The notes under the pieces were generated by a model. The model saw only the letters and a list, made by a program, of their open reading frames with translations, searched no databases and was not told the DNA's origin. From the NCBI GenBank assembly GCA_934167165.1, contig CAKPKG010000003.1, positions 10,127 to 74,126 on the forward strand: a stretch of DNA of 64,000 bases, in the 5' to 3' direction. Source of the stretch: an uncultured Clostridia bacterium. Its GTDB lineage: Bacteria > Bacillota > Clostridia > TANB77 > CAG-508. Position numbers and translations under genes: made by a program. This document shows, piece by piece, positions 18,027 through 26,674 of the stretch. The stretch's first letter is position 1; each line of letters starts with the position of its first letter.

Positions 18027-19613
18027 ATGAGTAAAAATATACTAATTGGTGGAGCATGGCCTTATGCAAACAATTCTTTGCATTTAGGCCATTTGGCAGG
18101 TTTAATATCAGGTGATATTTTGGCACGTTATCACAGAATTAACGGAGATAATGTTTTATATGTATCTGGAACAGACTGTCATGGGACTCCTATAACAGAA
18201 AGAGCAAAAAAAGAGGGAAGAACAGCAAAGGAAATAGCGGAACAATATCATGAAGAATTTGTAAAAACATTTAACGCAATGAATTTTTCATATGATTTAT
18301 ATTCAAAAACAGAAACAGAATATCATGCTAAAAAAGTTCAAGAGATATTTAAAAAATTATATGACAATGGATATATATATGAAAAGATTGAACCACAAGC
18401 ATATTGCGAAAAATGTAATAAATTTTTACAAGACAGAGAAATACAAATTACATGCCCAGAGTGTGGAGAAACAACCAAAGCAGACCAATGTGATAATTGT
18501 GGACATACTCCATCAGTAGAAGAATTAAAAGATGGTGTTTGTTTAGTTTGTGGAAGTAAAGCAATTGAAAAAAACAATAAAAATTTATATTTTGCTTTAT
18601 CTAAATTTCAAGATATAATTCAAGCAAACACAGACAAGTGCAAACAATTTTGGAGAGTAAATGCAAGAAATGAAACAGAAAAATATTTAAAACAAGGATT
18701 AAAAGACAGAGCAGTAACGAGAGATTTAGACTGGGGAATAGAAATACCACTTCCAGGATATGAATCTAAAAGAATGTATGTATGGATAGAAGCTGTACTT
18801 GGATATTTAACGGATACAATGAAGCTAGCAGAAGAAAATGGATTTAGCTGGGAGGACTTTTGGAAAGAAGGTCACAACAACAAAATATACATGTGCCATG
18901 GAAAAGACAATATCGTATTTCATAGTATAATATTTAATGGATTATTAGCTGGATTAGAAGATAATTTCCATTTAGTAGATGTAATAGTTTCTACAGAATA
19001 CCTAAATATTAATGATGAAAAAATATCAAAAAGCAAAGGAAACGGTATTACAGCATTAGAAATGCTTGAGAAATATAATACAGATTCATTAAGATTCCAT
19101 ATTATAAATAACGGACCAGAAAAGAAGGATACAAACTTTACTATTGAAGAATTTGAAAGAACACATAATAATGAAATATTAAATAAATTTGGAAACCTAG
19201 TAAATAGAACTTTAAGATTTAAAGAATTAACACAAATTCCAAATGGTAAATTAGATGATCAAGCAAAAGTAGAAATAGAAAAAACATACAAACAAGTTTC
19301 AAATTTAATAGAAAATCTAGAATTTAGAGCTGCAACACAAAAAGTTATGGAACTTGTAGAATATGCAAATAAATTCTATGATGAAAGCAAACCATGGATT
19401 CAGAAAAAAGAAGATATAGAAGGCTTTAATAACACAATATACACTTGTGCAGTTATTATAGCAAACCTATCAAATTTATTTGAGCCATTTATGCCAAAAG
19501 CATGTGAAAAAATAAGAGAATACCTAAAAATAAGCAAACCACAATGGGAATTTACAACAATAGAAGATAATATAAAATTAGAAAATATAGAACCATTATT
19601 TAATAGAATATAA
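18027..19613 (+). CDS. metG: Methionyl-tRNA synthetase
   Basis: This class I synthetase of 528 residues charges initiator and elongator tRNA-Met. The HIGH motif appears as HLGH (residues 19-22) in SLHLGHLAG. The zinc knuckles lie between about 125 and 180 with four Cys pairs (CEKC, CPEC, CDNC, CLVC), so it is the two-knuckle type. The KMSKS motif reads KISKSKG at about residue 332. It lacks the extra C-terminal dimerisation (tRNA-binding) domain found in longer MetG. tmk follows after 13 bases. Confidence 0.95.
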   Translation: MSKNILIGGAWPYANNSLHLGHLAGLISGDILARYHRINGDNVLYVSGTDCHGTPITERAKKEGRTAKEIAEQYHEEFVKTFNAMNFSYDLYSKTETEYHAKKVQEIFKKLYDNGYIYEKIEPQAYCEKCNKFLQDREIQITCPECGETTKADQCDNCGHTPSVEELKDGVCLVCGSKAIEKNNKNLYFALSKFQDIIQANTDKCKQFWRVNARNETEKYLKQGLKDRAVTRDLDWGIEIPLPGYESKRMYVWIEAVLGYLTDTMKLAEENGFSWEDFWKEGHNNKIYMCHGKDNIVFHSIIFNGLLAGLEDNFHLVDVIVSTEYLNINDEKISKSKGNGITALEMLEKYNTDSLRFHIINNGPEKKDTNFTIEEFERTHNNEILNKFGNLVNRTLRFKELTQIPNGKLDDQAKVEIEKTYKQVSNLIENLEFRAATQKVMELVEYANKFYDESKPWIQKKEDIEGFNNTIYTCAVIIANLSNLFEPFMPKACEKIREYLKISKPQWEFTTIEDNIKLENIEPLFNRI

Positions 19614-19626
19614 AGGAGAAGAAAAA

Positions 19627-20289
19627 ATGGGTAAATTATATGTAATAGATGGAACAGATGCAAGTGGAAAACAAACACAGTTTGAAAAATTGCAACAAAG
19701 ATTAAAAAAAGAAAATATAGATTTTAGAACTGTATCTTTTCCAAATTATGATAGCCCATCATCTTCTTTGGTAAAAATGTATTTATCAGGAGAATTTGGA
19801 GAAAATGCAAAAGATGTTAGCCCATATATAGCTTCAACATTTTATGCAGCAGATAGATATGCAACATATAAAACAAAATTAGAAGACTATTATAATAATG
19901 GAGGAATAATATTGGCAGATAGATACACAACTGCAAATATGGTTCACCAAGCAGGAAAAATAAAAGATGAGCAAGAAAGAGAAAAATTTTTGAACTGGCT
20001 TTGGGACTTTGAGTTCAACTTATATAAATTGCCAGTACCAACAAAGGTATTTTTCTTAAATATGCCACCAGAATATGCATTTGAGCTTATGAAAAACAGA
20101 GAGAATAAATTTACACATGAAGCACAAAAAGACATACATGAGAGAGATAAAAGCCATATAATAGACAGCTATAATGCAGCATGTGATGTAGCCAAAAAAT
20201 ATAATTGGGTAACTATAGATTGCATAAAAGATGATAAAATAAGAACAATAGAAGAAATACATGAAGATATATTTAAACAAATCAAATAA
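19627..20289 (+). CDS. tmk: Thymidylate kinase-like protein
   Basis: This P-loop kinase of 220 residues phosphorylates dTMP to dTDP. The P-loop DGTDASGKQT is at about residues 8-17. The DR-type motif appears as ADRYTTAN at about 98-105, and SFPNYDS binds substrate. It resembles the eukaryote-like/longer dTMP kinase branch in which Thr or Asp replaces Gly in the P-loop. It is cotranscribed with metG and followed by a short GGGG-acaa-CCCC hairpin. Confidence 0.88.
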   Translation: MGKLYVIDGTDASGKQTQFEKLQQRLKKENIDFRTVSFPNYDSPSSSLVKMYLSGEFGENAKDVSPYIASTFYAADRYATYKTKLEDYYNNGGIILADRYTTANMVHQAGKIKDEQEREKFLNWLWDFEFNLYKLPVPTKVFFLNMPPEYAFELMKNRENKFTHEAQKDIHERDKSHIIDSYNAACDVAKKYNWVTIDCIKDDKIRTIEEIHEDIFKQIK

Positions 20290-20296
20290 AATAAAG

Positions 20297-20319
20297 CAAA
20301 AGGGGACAACCCCTTTTTG
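20297..20319 (+). terminator. Small hairpin with T run after tmk
   Basis: CAAAAGGGG pairs with CCCCTTTTTG around ACAA. It lies only 17 bases before the next start, so it may attenuate more than terminate. Confidence 0.6.
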
Positions 20320-20335
20320 TTTGTGAAGAGGAAAA

Positions 20336-20854
20336 ATGGAAAAAATAGGATTTTTTGGAGGATGTTTTAATCCACCAACAAATATACATATAAAATTAGC
20401 AAACAATCTAATAAAAACTAAAAAATTAGACAAAGTAATTTTTATACCAGTAAATGATACATACGAAAAAAATGAATTGATATCAGCTAATCACAGATTA
20501 AACATGCTAAAATTAGCAATAAAGGATTATAGTAATTTAGAAGTAGATGATATTGAAATAAAAGAGAACAAAAAACTATTTGCTGTAGATGCGTTTAAAC
20601 TAATCAAAGAAAAATACTCTAAAAAGTGTGAAATATTCTTTATATTGGGATCAGATAACTTTGAAAAAATGAGCAAATGGAAAGAGTATAATAAAATAAA
20701 AAATCAAAAATTCATAGTTATAAATAGAAATAAAAATCAGATTTCGTCAACTCAAATTAGAGAAATGATAGCAAATAATAATAGTGAAGTACAAAAATAT
20801 TTATCAAAAGAGGTATACAAATATATAGAACAAAACAAATTGTATAAATTGTAA
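20336..20854 (+). CDS. Nicotinate-nucleotide adenylyltransferase-like protein
   Basis: The protein has 172 residues with the nucleotidyltransferase alpha/beta phosphodiesterase fold. FFGGCFNPPTNIH at about 6-18 matches the NadD signature GGTFDPxHxGH, but the second His of the HxGH motif is replaced (NIHIK). ISSTQIREMI near the C-terminus matches the ISSTxIR nucleotide-binding motif. It may make nicotinate adenine dinucleotide; because of the altered motif another nucleotidyl transfer is possible. AAGAGGAAAA precedes the ATG. Confidence 0.75.
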   Translation: MEKIGFFGGCFNPPTNIHIKLANNLIKTKKLDKVIFIPVNDTYEKNELISANHRLNMLKLAIKDYSNLEVDDIEIKENKKLFAVDAFKLIKEKYSKKCEIFFILGSDNFEKMSKWKEYNKIKNQKFIVINRNKNQISSTQIREMIANNNSEVQKYLSKEVYKYIEQNKLYKL

Positions 20855-20858
20855 TTTT

Positions 20859-20963
20859 GCGAAGTGCGAAGTGTGAGGTAAGAAGTGCGAAGAATAGGTA
20901 AAGACCTACGAAGCCTTGACCATATAAATCCCACCTCCAACATCACACCACACACTTCAATTA
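20859..20963. repeat. Dispersed heptad inverted-repeat element
   Basis: A complete copy: left arm of CGAAGTG/TGAGGTA-type heptads, central hairpin AAAGACCTACGAAGCCTT, then ATAAATCCCACCTCCAAC and the ACACTTCAATTAAA end. It ends directly before the ribosome binding site of the GltD-like gene. Confidence 0.85.
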
Positions 20964-20980
20964 AAAAAAGGAGAAATAAA

Positions 20981-22228
20981 TTGAAAAACTTACAAGAAGC
21001 ACAAAACGAAGCAAATAAATGCTTAAATTGTAAAGTACCAATGTGCCAAAAAGGATGTCCAATTAGTACACATATTCCAGAATTTATAGAAAAAATTAAA
21101 AATAATAATTTAGAAGAAGCTTACAAAATATTGCAAAGCAATAATATTATGAGCGATGTGTGTTCAAATGTATGTCCATATGAAGAATGTTGTGTAGGAC
21201 ATTGTGTAAGAGGAATAAAAGGAGAACCAATACAAGTAAACAAATTAGAAAAATACGTAAATAATTGGGCAAGAGATAATAATGTTATATATGTAAATGA
21301 AACTATAAAATCAAACGAAATAAAAGTAGCAATTATTGGTTCAGGCCCAGCTGGAATAGAATGTGCAATAGAACTTGCTAAAAATGGATTTGATGTAACA
21401 ATTTTTGAAAAAGAATCAGAAATAGGTGGACTTTTAACATATGGAATTCCAGGCTTTAGATTACCAAGAGATATTACTCAAAATTTAACCAAAAGAATAA
21501 AAAGTTTAGGAGTAAATATACAAACAAATATAGAATTTGGAAAAGATATAACAATAAATAGCCTAAAAAAAGAAGGCTTTAAAGCAATTTTTATAGCAAT
21601 AGGAGCAGAAAACGCAAGTACATATTCTTTAACTAACAAAGAATGTGATAAAATATACAAATCAGATTATATATTAAAAGAATATAATGCAAAAAACATA
21701 GTAAAGAATTTAGGCAATGTAATAGTAATAGGTGGAGGAAATGTGGCAACTGACTCTGCAAGAGCTGCAATAAGGATGGGAGCTAAAACTAGTACAATTG
21801 TATATAGAAGAAATAAAGAAAAAATGCCAGCAAGGGAAATAGAATTACAAGAAGCAATAGAAGACGGAATAAAAGTAATATATAATACAAAAGTTTTAGA
21901 AGCAGAAGTAGAAGATGGAAAAATTGAAAAAGTAAAATGTATAAAAACAGACAAAACAAATGGAGAAGTAAAAGATATTGAAAACAGTGAGTTTTATATA
22001 AATGCAGACACAATAATATTTGCTATAGGATTAAAACCAAACAAAAACATATTGGAAAAAGAAAATATAGAACTTGAAAATGGACTTATAAAAATAAATG
22101 AAAAATGCCAAACTAATATTGAAGGAGTGTTTGCTGGTGGAGATGTTTGCCAAAGCAAAGCTACAGTATGTTTAGCAATAAAAGCTGGAAAAGATGCAGC
22201 AAAAAACATTATAGAATATTTACAATAA
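20981..22228 (+). CDS. GltD-like NAD(P)-dependent oxidoreductase (glutamate synthase small subunit family)
   Basis: This flavoprotein of 415 residues is the family of the glutamate synthase small subunit and related electron-transfer subunits. The N-terminal region has two Cys clusters for Fe-S clusters (C14, C17, C22, C26 and C61, C65, C70/71, C75). The FAD motif GSGPAG is at 120-125 and the NAD(P) motif GGGNVA at about 252. No glutamate synthase large subunit is adjacent, so the electron partner is unknown. The TTG at 20981 after AAAGGAGAAATAAA is the start; the in-frame extension upstream merely translates the repeat element. Confidence 0.88.
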   Translation: MKNLQEAQNEANKCLNCKVPMCQKGCPISTHIPEFIEKIKNNNLEEAYKILQSNNIMSDVCSNVCPYEECCVGHCVRGIKGEPIQVNKLEKYVNNWARDNNVIYVNETIKSNEIKVAIIGSGPAGIECAIELAKNGFDVTIFEKESEIGGLLTYGIPGFRLPRDITQNLTKRIKSLGVNIQTNIEFGKDITINSLKKEGFKAIFIAIGAENASTYSLTNKECDKIYKSDYILKEYNAKNIVKNLGNVIVIGGGNVATDSARAAIRMGAKTSTIVYRRNKEKMPAREIELQEAIEDGIKVIYNTKVLEAEVEDGKIEKVKCIKTDKTNGEVKDIENSEFYINADTIIFAIGLKPNKNILEKENIELENGLIKINEKCQTNIEGVFAGGDVCQSKATVCLAIKAGKDAAKNIIEYLQ

Positions 22229-22319
22229 ATTTGTAAAAGAGAAAGAACAATATGAATTGATATATGCTTTTTTAGTCAAACAAATTAAACGGATTAAATA
22301 AATGATTGGGCGTGATAAT

Positions 22320-23091
22320 ATGATATATATATTAATATTAATTTTTATAGTTATTCTTATTTTTCCGGGCAGATGGTTTATAATATTTACAGTAAATAAA
22401 GGAAAGGTTAAATTTAGAATAAATGAATTAGATTTAGATAACAAGTATTCTGAAATAGAGCAAACTAAAAATATTAAAAAGTTAAAAGAATTTTATCGAA
22501 ATACTATTTTATATGAAATTATTCCTCATTTTTTTGAAATCGTTTCAGAAAAGAAAATAGATTTAACGGACGACGATTTTGAAAAAGAATATGATAATTT
22601 TGAAAGAGAATATAATAAGCTAGAAAAATATAAAGAAGAAAATAATTGTTGGATAAAAAGAATTTTTAAAGAGACGGGAAGAATTGCTTATAAAGATTTT
22701 AGCTACGATTTTGATTATATTTGTAAGGTTAATAATAAATGTATAAATATAATAAGACTAACAAATTATTTTTATATGAAAGGCGATGGCTCGGTAGATT
22801 CAGGACGGAAATATCAATTCATTCGTAGGGTATATTATTAATATTCCAGAATTTAATGAAACCTATAAACTTAAGGAACTAACTAAAAAGGATTATTATT
22901 ATGATGAAAACAAAAAAATTTTAACTTTAATTATATCCGAGCAAATTCATGGTGGATTTTTTACAAGTGCTATTGATAGATATTACCCAGACAACATCTA
23001 TCAATTCACTAAAGAAAAGAATAACTTTATTAGTATTAATTATAATTATTTTAAAGAATTAAAAGAATTTATTAATAATTATACAGTGTAG
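22320..23091 (+). CDS. Unknown membrane-anchored protein, needs one +1 shift
   Basis: An N-terminal membrane helix (IYILILIFIVILIFPG region) is followed by about 240 polar residues; no family is recognised. The first part runs to GAT TCA GGA, then an extra C at 22806 precedes GGA AAT ATC and the +1 frame continues for 94 codons to TAG at 23089, giving about 256 residues. The downstream part (SFVGYIINIPEF and so on) has the same composition as the first, so the join is plausible, but no known family confirms it. An ATG 18 bases upstream is an alternative start. Confidence 0.6.
22806..22809 (+). other. CGG +1 recoding site in the unknown gene
   Basis: TCA GGA, extra C at 22806, then GGA AAT ATC. 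Unshifted reading stops at TAA 12 codons after CGG. Support is weaker here because the protein family is unknown. Confidence 0.7.
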
Positions 23092-23151
23092 GATTAATTT
23101 ATGTATGGATGGATAGCACTGCCAGCCAGCAAAAAGATAAATTAAGATTTC

Positions 23152-23245
23152 ATGAAGTGGGAAGTGAGAAGTGCGAAAAATAAGGAAAGGCCTGTGAAGT
23201 CTTGACTATATAAATCACACCCTCACACCTCCTACTTCAATTAAA
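23152..23245. repeat. Dispersed heptad inverted-repeat element
   Basis: A nearly complete copy: TGAAGTGGGAAGTGAGAAG, the hairpin AAAGGCCTGTGAAGTCTT, ATAAATCACACCC and the CTACTTCAATTAAAC end. It lies directly before the first prepilin-like gene. Confidence 0.8.
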
Positions 23246-23261
23246 CAAAGGAGGAATTAAA

Positions 23262-24162
23262 ATGAAAGAAAACAAAAGACGGAATTACATTAATAGCATT
23301 AATTATAACAATTATAGTAATGCTAATATTGGTAGCAGTAACAGTTACAGTTGCAAAAGATGGAGGTTTATTTGAAACAGCAAGAACAGCAAAAACAGGA
23401 ACACAAAAGGAAGCTGATAGAGAAAATTTAGTAGCAGCAGCTGTTGGAGCATATGATGCTAGAAGCCAAGAGGTAAAAGAAGAAGAACTAAAACAAAATT
23501 TAGGAAATGAATGGAGAGTTGAAAATCAAACAAATTACTATAAGGTAACTTCACCTAATGGAAATGAATTTAAAGTAAATATAAAAAATGCAACAGTAGA
23601 AGACAATAAGGAAGAGGCCGAAAGTGATTTTATAGGAGAGTATAAAGATTGCAATGACAACGAAATGAAACTTCAAATTAGTAAAGAAAATTTAGTATGG
23701 GATGGAGAAATATATAATTACACCTATAATGAAAACAAAAAGACTATAACTGTTACTTTTAACGATAGCGGTAACCAGGTTGATTACGAAATATTTATAT
23801 TTAGTATAAAGGATGATGCGGGAAAAGTTGTTAACAAAGTTATTTTGCCTGCTGAAAATTCTTTGACACAAAGCGATGTTCTTGGGGTACTATATACAAC
23901 AAATGGAACGACAGGGTTCAACATGTATAAGAAAGATACAGACGAGAGATACATTAATAATGAAACTGGATATTATATAAATTTTGGAACAAGCACAGAT
24001 GAGGCTGGTAATGAATATGGAACCATAGATATGGGAGATAAAGGGATTTATATAAAAATAGACCAATATATATATACTAGCTGGGGAACGTATGAGCAAA
24101 CAAGCGACTCACAGGTGTTGGATTTGAGCGATAATTTAGAGTATACAAAAGTATCGGATTGA
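23262..24162 (+). CDS. Prepilin-like protein 1, needs one +1 shift at the leader glycine
   Basis: The product is 299 residues: a short basic leader MKENKR, the cleavage-site Gly, then GITLIALIITIIVMLILVAV, the hydrophobic type IV pilin helix, and a large polar C-terminal domain rich in acidic residues (Lys-Thr-Gly-Thr linkers, then beta-rich part). After six codons an extra C at 23280 precedes GGA ATT ACA. Only the +1 frame gives the Gly at position -1 of a prepilin peptidase site and links the leader to the helix. AAAGGAGGAATTAAA precedes the ATG. Pilin subtype and function are unknown. Confidence 0.82.
23280..23283 (+). other. CGG +1 recoding site in prepilin-like gene 1
   Basis: AAA AGA, extra C at 23280, then GGA ATT ACA TTA. 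The restored Gly is the residue before the expected leader cleavage site. Confidence 0.85.
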
Positions 24163-24207
24163 TTTAAAGAAATTTATTTATAGATAATAAAAAGGGGAGA
24201 AATTAAA

Positions 24208-25123
24208 ATGAAAGAAAATAGAAGACGGAATTACATTAATAGCACTAATTATAACAATTATAGTAATGCTAATATTGGTAGCAGTAACAGTAAACCTTGC
24301 AAATGAAAATGGAGGTTTGTTTATAAAAACAAGAGAAGCAAAAAAGGATACAGCATATAAAGCAGAAGAAGAAAATTTATTGTTGTATAAATATGGAGAG
24401 TCTTATAATTATGAAGACGGTACATTAGATTTAAAAAATTTAAAGAAAGAACTTGAAAAAGATGATAGATGGAGTGCTTTCTCATTTGATGACGATATTA
24501 ACCCAACAGTACTAACAGTAACAGGAGCTCAAAGTGGATTAGAACATAAAATATATATAATGGGAGAGAAAAAAGAAGATAATCAAGAAATTGCAGGAAC
24601 ATATATTAAGTTCGGCAGAGAAGATAAATTTCAAGTAACAGCAGGTGGAAAAGTAATATACGATGGAGAAGGAAGTTCTGTTCCATATACTTATGACAAA
24701 AATAGTAAAGTTATAAAATTCACAATACCTCCTTCAAGTGAAGGATCAGATCCAGATAACTATGAAATACCTATTTGGATTATAAAGGATGATGAAGGAA
24801 ATATTATAAATAAGCTAATGTTGGATTTTGATCTAAAGGGATTATGGATGACAAATGGTGTTGCAGGACTTGCTTCATATAGAATAGCAGATGGAACATA
24901 TATACATAGCAATGATGAAAGCAAAGTAGTAATTTCTACAAAAGAAGATAGTAATGGAAATAAATACGGATTTTTTGATGATGGAGATCAATCTATATAT
25001 GTGTGCAAAGATGGATATATATATACATCTTGGGGAGGATATAGAGTAATGAACAATACTCAATTTTGTAGTTTAAATGATGATGGAACAGACGATAGTG
25101 ATAATATTTATACAATGCAATAA
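24208..25123 (+). CDS. Prepilin-like protein 2, needs one +1 shift at the leader glycine
   Basis: This 304-residue paralogue of the preceding gene has leader MKENRR, then the Gly restored by skipping the C at 24226, the same hydrophobic helix (LIVAVT-type end reading LVAVTV) and a different C-terminal domain. Both paralogues end with a similar repeated motif, GNKYG/GNEYG followed by acidic turns and YTSWGG/YTSWGT. Duplication is therefore likely, with the recoding site inherited or maintained. GGGGAGAAATTAAA precedes the ATG. Confidence 0.82.
24226..24229 (+). other. CGG +1 recoding site in prepilin-like gene 2
   Basis: AGA AGA, extra C at 24226, then GGA ATT ACA TTA, the same context as at 23280 in the paralogue. 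Confidence 0.85.
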
Positions 25124-25136
25124 CCATGTAATTCTG

Positions 25137-25172
25137 AAAAGCTTCTTTAGTGGAAAACTAGAGAAGTTTTTT
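25137..25172 (+). terminator. Terminator after the prepilin genes
   Basis: CTTCTTTAG pairs with CTAGAGAAG (one mismatch) around TGGAAAA and is followed by a run of seven T. Confidence 0.75.
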
Positions 25173-25198
25173 TATTTATTAATAATAAGCAAATTTTA

Positions 25199-25227
25199 TT
25201 GACAAATACAAACAAACGTTCTATAAT
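25199..25227 (+). promoter_or_regulatory. dinB promoter with LexA-type operator
   Basis: TTGACA (25199-25204) and TATAAT (25222-25227) are 17 bases apart. Inside the spacer, CAAACAAACGTTCT (25209-25222) matches the Gram-positive LexA box CGAACRNRYGTTCG at 12 of 14 positions. Repressor bound here would cover the promoter, so the gene should be SOS-induced. Confidence 0.75.
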
Positions 25228-25242
25228 TACCTTGGTGATAAT

Positions 25243-26445
25243 ATGGAAAGAAAAATTATGCATATTGATGTAAATAATGCATTTTTATCTTGGTCAGCTT
25301 TAGATCTACTAAATAAAGGTGAAACATTAGATATAAGAACAATTCCTTCAATAATAGGAGGAGATGAAAATAGAAGAGCTGGAATAGTTTTAGCAAAAAG
25401 TAATATAGCAAAACAATTTGGAATTGTAACAGGCGAAACAATATATCAAGCAAGAAAGAAATGCCCAAATTTAAAAATATATCCTAGCAATTATAAAATA
25501 TATAAAGAATATTCAGATAAATTATATAATCTTTTACTAAACTATACAGACGAAATAGAAAGGTATTCAATAGATGAATGCTTTTTAAATATGACCAATT
25601 TTTTAATGAAATCTACTCTAGAAGAAAAAGCAAAAGAAATACAAAAAAGAATAAATGAAGAATTGGGCTTTACTGTAAATATTGGTTTAAGTACAAATAA
25701 ATTACTAGCAAAGATGGCATCTGATTTTGAAAAGCCTAATAAAATACATACATTATATCCCAATGAAATTCAAAGCAAAATGTGGAATTTAACTGTTGGA
25801 GACTTATTTATGTTGGGAAGAAAAAGTGTTCCTAAATTATATAATATGCACATAAAAACAATAGGAGATTTAGCAAAAACAAACTTGGAAGAGCTAACTA
25901 AAAAATTTGGAAAACATGGCAAAATGATGTGGGAATATGCGAATGGTATAGATGAGTCTGAAGTTATATATAATTATGGACCACCTAAAAGCATAGGAAA
26001 TTCTACTACTCTTGCACAAGATGTAAACAATGTAGAAACTTTAAATGAAATATTGCTAACACTTGCAGAGCATGTTGCATATAGGTTAAGAAAACACAAA
26101 ATGGTTGCAAGTGTTGTAAATGTTGGGTTAAGAACAAAAGATTTTAAAGATTTTTCTCATCAAAAAAAGTTAGATTTTGCAACGGCAAATACAAAAGATA
26201 TATATTTAAAAGCAAAAGAGCTATTAAAAGAAATGTATAAAGGAGAAGAAATTAGGCTTGTTGCTTTAAGAGTAGATAAATTAACAAATAAAAATGAAGC
26301 ACAAATTTCATTGTTTGAAACAGAAAAAGAACGAAAACAAGAAAAATTGGATGAAGTTTTGGACAACTTAAAGGAAAAATATGGTTACGAAAAAATTACA
26401 AGAGCTGGTAAAATGGGAATTGAAAAGAATATAAAATTAAAGTAA
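25243..26445 (+). CDS. dinB: DNA polymerase IV (Y family)
   Basis: This translesion polymerase of 400 residues begins with the palm motif IMHIDVNNAFLSW (metal Asp) and carries YSIDECFLNMT with the catalytic Asp-Glu pair at about 106-107. The helix-hairpin-helix and little finger follow (TIGDLAKTNLEELTKKFGKHG). The C-terminus SLFETEKER resembles a beta-clamp-binding peptide (Q/S-L-F). The length fits DinB/Pol IV of Firmicutes. The promoter carries a LexA-type box, in keeping with damage induction. Confidence 0.93.
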   Translation: MERKIMHIDVNNAFLSWSALDLLNKGETLDIRTIPSIIGGDENRRAGIVLAKSNIAKQFGIVTGETIYQARKKCPNLKIYPSNYKIYKEYSDKLYNLLLNYTDEIERYSIDECFLNMTNFLMKSTLEEKAKEIQKRINEELGFTVNIGLSTNKLLAKMASDFEKPNKIHTLYPNEIQSKMWNLTVGDLFMLGRKSVPKLYNMHIKTIGDLAKTNLEELTKKFGKHGKMMWEYANGIDESEVIYNYGPPKSIGNSTTLAQDVNNVETLNEILLTLAEHVAYRLRKHKMVASVVNVGLRTKDFKDFSHQKKLDFATANTKDIYLKAKELLKEMYKGEEIRLVALRVDKLTNKNEAQISLFETEKERKQEKLDEVLDNLKEKYGYEKITRAGKMGIEKNIKLK

Positions 26446-26473
26446 TGTTATTGTAACATTTTTGTAACGTAAA

Positions 26474-26529
26474 TGTAATATTACAAAAAATCAATACATA
26501 TTGACTTTAAATATTGGTTAAGATAAAAT
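26474..26529 (+). promoter_or_regulatory. nrdD promoter with upstream palindrome
   Basis: TTGACT (26501-26506) and TAAAAT (26524-26529) are separated by 17 bases. Immediately upstream is the perfect palindrome TGTAATATTACA (26474-26485), a possible operator; it does not match the usual NrdR box closely. A leader of roughly 140 bases separates the promoter from the nrdD start. Confidence 0.6.
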
Positions 26530-26581
26530 ACTTTTAAACCAAAAAACGGCATACATTTTTTTTAAGCAAAAGGAGATACGC

Positions 26582-26618
26582 AAGTGTTGTAACCCAAGTA
26601 GCTGTAAGTGTATAACCA
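26582..26618 (+). repeat. Direct repeat in the nrdD leader
   Basis: AAGTGTTGTAACC at 26582 and AAGTGTATAACC at 26606 are near-identical, offset by 24 bases, within the long untranslated leader. Their role is unknown. Confidence 0.5.
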
Positions 26619-26674
26619 ACAATGTACAAAAGAAAAAATATAAGTAGTAATAGTTGTTAGAAGGGGGCACACAC

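Noticed and set aside
20885..20980. In-frame N-terminal extension of the GltD-like protein
   Set aside because: It translates the dispersed repeat element and has no ribosome binding site; the TTG at 20981 follows AAAGGAGAAATAAA.
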